Positions 60,783 through 64,000 of a stretch of DNA of 64,000 nt are shown in pieces. The position numbers and the translations under genes were made by a program. The number at the start of each line of letters is the position of its first letter. The first letter of the stretch is position 1. Source of the stretch: Lachnospiraceae bacterium (lineage in GTDB: Bacteria; Bacillota; Clostridia; Lachnospirales; Lachnospiraceae). The stretch spans positions 1 to 64,000 of the forward strand of contig JAAWEK010000021.1 in assembly GCA_022794265.1 (NCBI GenBank), in the 5' to 3' direction. The notes under the pieces are model-generated. The model was not told the DNA's origin, made no database searches, and saw nothing but the letters and a program-made list of their open reading frames with translations.

Positions 60783-62504
60783 TTAAAACATCATTTCACT
60801 CAACGGCTTTCCGACAGGAACCATCGGAAATACATTGGCTTCTTCTTCTATTATAAATTCAATGACCGTCGGTCCGTCTTTTTTCATCCTGGCCTTCTCA
60901 AATGCCGGAATAATTTCTTCTTTGGAAAATACACGGATTCCCTGAGCCTCGTAACTTTCTGCCAGTTTTACAAAATCAGGGGTATATTTCGGACATTCCT
61001 TATTTTTATCAAAACAATTTTTTGCACAGCTTCTTCTGGCTTTCAGACAGGTACTGGAATAGCGCTTTCCATAAAATAATTCCTGCCATTGTCTGACATT
61101 TCCCAAATAGGTATTGTTAAATACGCATAAAATCAACGGAAGCTCCAACACTACTGCCGTCGCCAGTTCCTGTATATTCATCTGCATGCCGCCATCTCCT
61201 GAAATACAGATGACATCTTTATCCGGATTCCCCAATTTTGCCCCCAGGGCGGCCGGGAATCCGTAACCCATGGTACCCAGTCCGCCAGAAGTCAGAAGCT
61301 GCCTGTGCTTTTTCAGTTCAATATACTGTGTGGTCCACAGCTGATTCTGTCCTACATCTGTTACAATAACCGAACGGTCAAACATATCATTAATAACGCT
61401 TAGAATATGCTCTGGCGTCATCTGTCCGGATTGGGATTTCATATGAATCGGATATTCCTCTTTCCACTTCATCAGTTTCGCCAGCCATTCTTCCGTATCC
61501 ACCGGAGAAACCAGTGATTTCATTTTCGTCAGCGCTTTTTTGGCATCTGCAACAATAGGAATATCTACCGCTACATTTTTTGAAATAGATGCCGGGTCAA
61601 TATCAATATGTACAATCGTGGCATTCTTGGCAAATTCATCTATTTTACCGGTAATTCTGTCATTAAATCTGGTTCCAATTGAAAATAACACATCACATTC
61701 ACTGATTGCCGTATTGGCGGCATAGCTTCCATGAATACCGATATTTCCCAGATATAGCGGATGATCGGTAGGAATGGAGCCTTTCCCCATAATTGTCGTT
61801 ACTACTGGTACCTTGGCAGTCTCAGCTACTTCGCACATCAGCTTATTTGCCTTTGAAATGTTCACGCCACCGCCTGCCAGAAATACAGGCTTCTTTGCAT
61901 GTTTCAATACTTCAACAGCCTTTTTTAACTGGCCCACATGAACATTGGTATTTGGTTTATAGCTCCGGATATTTACCTCAGCAGGATATTCATCACTTCC
62001 CAGCGCCACCTGAATGTCCTTGGGCAGGTCTACAACCACAGGTCCTGGTTTTCCGTTGGCAGCAATGAAAAATGCTTCCTTTATAATTCGTCCCAAATCC
62101 TCACGCTTTCGCACCGTAACAGAATATTTGCAGATACTTCTGGTAATTCCTACAATATCTACTTCCTGAAACGCATCATTTCCAATCAGGTGGGTTGGAA
62201 CCTGGCCGGTAAAACATACCAGCGGAACACTGTCATAATTGGCAGTGGCAATTCCGGTAACTAAATTTGTGGCACCCGGTCCGCTGGTTACCAGACATAC
62301 CCCGACTCTTCCCGTAGAACGGGCATATCCGTCGGCCGCATGAATCAATGCCTGCTCATGTCTCGGCAAAATCACATCTATTTCATCTCTTCCATATAAT
62401 GCATCAAATAAATCCGTTGCCTGTCCGCCAGGATAAGCAAACAATGTATCAACCCCCTCTTCAATGAGGGCTTTTACAAATAATTCTGAACCTTTAATTT
62501 CCAT
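60783..62504 (-). CDS. ilvB: Acetolactate synthase large (catalytic) subunit
   Basis: The 573-residue TPP/FAD enzyme makes acetolactate from two pyruvates, the first common step in branched-chain amino acid synthesis. The catalytic Glu is in LFAYPGGQ-type context near residue 20-30 with RHEQALIHAADGYARSTG near 50. The TPP motif GDGGMQMNIQELATA lies near 430, and an RFNDRITG FAD-binding segment near 285. A four-cysteine insertion (Cys 486, 493, 497, 504) interrupts the usual KRYS-to-TPDFVKLAE segment. No leader precedes it because the capA-like gene ends 25 bp upstream. Confidence 0.96.
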   Translation of the reverse strand: MEIKGSELFVKALIEEGVDTLFAYPGGQATDLFDALYGRDEIDVILPRHEQALIHAADGYARSTGRVGVCLVTSGPGATNLVTGIATANYDSVPLVCFTGQVPTHLIGNDAFQEVDIVGITRSICKYSVTVRKREDLGRIIKEAFFIAANGKPGPVVVDLPKDIQVALGSDEYPAEVNIRSYKPNTNVHVGQLKKAVEVLKHAKKPVFLAGGGVNISKANKLMCEVAETAKVPVVTTIMGKGSIPTDHPLYLGNIGIHGSYAANTAISECDVLFSIGTRFNDRITGKIDEFAKNATIVHIDIDPASISKNVAVDIPIVADAKKALTKMKSLVSPVDTEEWLAKLMKWKEEYPIHMKSQSGQMTPEHILSVINDMFDRSVIVTDVGQNQLWTTQYIELKKHRQLLTSGGLGTMGYGFPAALGAKLGNPDKDVICISGDGGMQMNIQELATAVVLELPLILCVFNNTYLGNVRQWQELFYGKRYSSTCLKARRSCAKNCFDKNKECPKYTPDFVKLAESYEAQGIRVFSKEEIIPAFEKARMKKDGPTVIEFIIEEEANVFPMVPVGKPLSEMMF

Positions 62505-62528
62505 TTCTATTATCCTCTCTGCACTTAT

Positions 62529-63971
62529 TTATTCTTTGTTAGTTATTATACCAGTCCTGTCAATAGTAATATTTTCCGACAAATTCTGAAGGTACTCAAA
62601 TAATTTCCGCTGTTCCTCCTCCTGCTCCAGATACAGGGTCTTATATCCAGTCTGGATACAGGGAATAAACTGCATCTGCTGCAATCCGTCTATACTGAGT
62701 TGAAGATTCAGCAGTCCGGTATATTTTGTTTCCCCGTTAAACCAGAAATCTCCCAGACTGTAGACCACCGGTTTTCCATCCAGATATTCCATTCCCTGAA
62801 GTACATGGGGATGTCCGCCGATAATAATATCGGCCCCACAGGCAAACAGCTCCCGTGCAATATCCCGCTGATACTGTTCGAAATATTTACTGTCCTCAGT
62901 TCCCCAATGCAGATATGCAATCAGATAATCACACTGGGCAGAAGCCACGGAAATTATATTTTTTATATTAGTCAAATCATACATTCGGACAATTCCAGGG
63001 GACTCGGTGCCTGCCTCCGGAGTGAACCTCATTTTTTCTGCCCTGCTGGCAGCCACATATCCAATTTTCATCCCATTGATTGTAAAAAATACCGGTTTCG
63101 CAGCCTCTTCATAATTACTGCCTCCACCCACATAAGGTATACCTGCATCCTTTAAAATATCAAGCGTATCCAGAAAGGCTTCTGCTCCATAGTCATAGAT
63201 GTGATTATTTGCCAAAGACACAATATCCGTTCCCATTTCTTCCAATATGGTTATCCGCTCCGGTTTTGCCCGGAACGTATAATATTTTCCATTTAAGGGT
63301 TCCCCTCTTGTACTGGCGGAATATTCATGATTAATCAGGAAAATATCTGCCTGATTTGTTTTCTCCAACAAAACCGGACTGATATAATCGGACAACACAC
63401 CAGTTTCATCAAAATAATCCAGCACAAATCCGTCTTCCGCCAGACATAAATCTCCGGCAAACATCAGGTTAACAGATTCACTGTCAGAGACCTCTTTTTT
63501 TATATTTCCCGGCTGGTCCTGCTTCCCCAGAAAAGCATCCGTCAAAACATAAACCGAACTTCCAGTCATAGTATAAAATAATTTATCCGAATAATGACCC
63601 TTTCCCGTCTGTTCAAATATTTGAAATAAGACCTCTTCGCCATATTCTGCCGTAAACCATTCCACAAAATCAACGACGGATTTATCCGAACCGTCAATTT
63701 GAAGTATGTCCCCGACTGTCGTCAGTTTTCCTGCGACTGTATGAAGAGCCTCAACCCTTTTTTCCTCTCTATCAATAGTAGTTTCTTTATTTTCCGCTAT
63801 ACTTTGTTCTGCCCTTTCCTTTTCCTCTGCGGTACTTTCCATAAAAACAGACTCAACCGGGGATTCTGGTACTGCATTGACCCCGGTTGATGTTTTATCC
63901 GTCCGATTACATCCGCAAAAGAATATACAAAGAAAAACCAGACACAGACTAATCATTCTTTTTTTCTGCAT
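62529..63971 (-). CDS. CapA-family (poly-gamma-glutamate synthesis type) lipoprotein
   Basis: The 480-residue protein has a lipoprotein signal (FFCGC, Cys near residue 21), an acidic linker (~30-155), and a CapA metallophosphatase-like domain. Its motifs are MFAGDLCLAEDGF near 172, VSLANNHIYDYG near 252, GADIIIGGHPHVLQG near 380 and YSLGDFWFNG near 405. Such proteins act at the cell surface. Bacillus CapA is needed for poly-gamma-glutamate capsule, but no capB or capC lies here, so the role is unknown. Start 63971 has GGGAGG 6 nt upstream. Confidence 0.9.
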   Translation of the reverse strand: MQKKRMISLCLVFLCIFFCGCNRTDKTSTGVNAVPESPVESVFMESTAEEKERAEQSIAENKETTIDREEKRVEALHTVAGKLTTVGDILQIDGSDKSVVDFVEWFTAEYGEEVLFQIFEQTGKGHYSDKLFYTMTGSSVYVLTDAFLGKQDQPGNIKKEVSDSESVNLMFAGDLCLAEDGFVLDYFDETGVLSDYISPVLLEKTNQADIFLINHEYSASTRGEPLNGKYYTFRAKPERITILEEMGTDIVSLANNHIYDYGAEAFLDTLDILKDAGIPYVGGGSNYEEAAKPVFFTINGMKIGYVAASRAEKMRFTPEAGTESPGIVRMYDLTNIKNIISVASAQCDYLIAYLHWGTEDSKYFEQYQRDIARELFACGADIIIGGHPHVLQGMEYLDGKPVVYSLGDFWFNGETKYTGLLNLQLSIDGLQQMQFIPCIQTGYKTLYLEQEEEQRKLFEYLQNLSENITIDRTGIITNKE

Positions 63972-64000
63972 TGATGTCCTCCCAGACAATATATCGTCCC

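Noticed and set aside
60767..62528. T-box or leucine attenuator ahead of ilvB
   Set aside because: Only 25 bp separate ilvB from the upstream gene, which is too short for a leader. The gap between the two ilv genes is 16 bp.
1..64000. CRISPR arrays, rRNA, tRNA or insertion sequences
   Set aside because: No regularly spaced direct repeats, no cloverleaf-like gene in the short spacers, and no transposase-like ORF or terminal repeats were found.

Overview
The window looks like chromosome of a spore-forming, strictly anaerobic, low-GC Clostridia, most probably a Lachnospiraceae-type gut Firmicute. The evidence is a pyruvate:ferredoxin oxidoreductase, a complete spoIIIA operon with spoIVB, spo0A, spoIIM and dacF, a feoAAB iron operon, Firmicutes-style gene orders, AT-rich spacers and strong AGGAGG ribosome binding sites. 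Only two of the protein genes (the DAHP synthase and rqcH) are on the plus strand. I saw no phage, transposase, rRNA, tRNA or CRISPR array.

Layout. 0-9.6 kb: nifJ with a small DUF3787 gene, the feoA-feoA-feoB operon, a DUF3793 protein, a NYN nuclease-like protein and an AEC transporter. 9.7-13.7 kb: a maltose-type ABC transporter (malEFG) with a long leader. 13.7-24.7 kb: scpA/scpB, dacF, a lipoteichoic-acid-synthase-like sulfatase, pdp, deoB, DAHP synthase, xerD, spoIIM and nudF, an order resembling the Bacillus nudF-spoIIM-xerD-deoB-dacF neighbourhood. 24.7-35.7 kb: housekeeping genes (proC, an aminotransferase, rny, recX, recA, cinA C-terminal domain, pgsA, rimO, rpoZ, gmk, remA, yicC). 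35.9-40 kb: rqcH, an HD protein and glgA. 40-51.6 kb: the conserved block spo0A-spoIVB-recN-argR-nadK-tlyA-dxs-ispA-xseB-xseA-nusB-asp23, read from one promoter near 51.6 kb. 51.6-57.1 kb: spoIIIAA-AH. 57.3-64 kb: a TrpXYZ-type ABC transporter, ilvN/ilvB and a CapA-family lipoprotein.

Most interesting. (1) Two copies of a ~98-nt element, one in the glgA leader and one inserted between spoIIIAC and spoIIIAD. They share an H-type pseudoknot and a following hairpin, with a compensatory base-pair change, and each ends in the AGG that can serve as Shine-Dalgarno of the next gene. This looks like an uncatalogued cis-regulatory RNA or a small mobile repeat. (2) The argR-recN spacer carries a nested palindrome and also a 40-codon ORF with a perfect AGGAGG site. 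(3) spoIIM has its start codon inside a 14-bp inverted repeat that overlaps a good sigma-E promoter. (4) Readable regulatory sites include a LexA box at recA, tandem 0A boxes at spo0A, palindromes in feo, and an inverted-repeat operator around the promoter of the TrpX-type transporter. (5) Protein oddities: RqcH has E-R in place of the D-R motif, IlvB has a four-cysteine insertion, FeoB has a ~95-residue acidic insertion, and the LTA-type sulfatase carries a C-terminal IPT/TIG-like domain.
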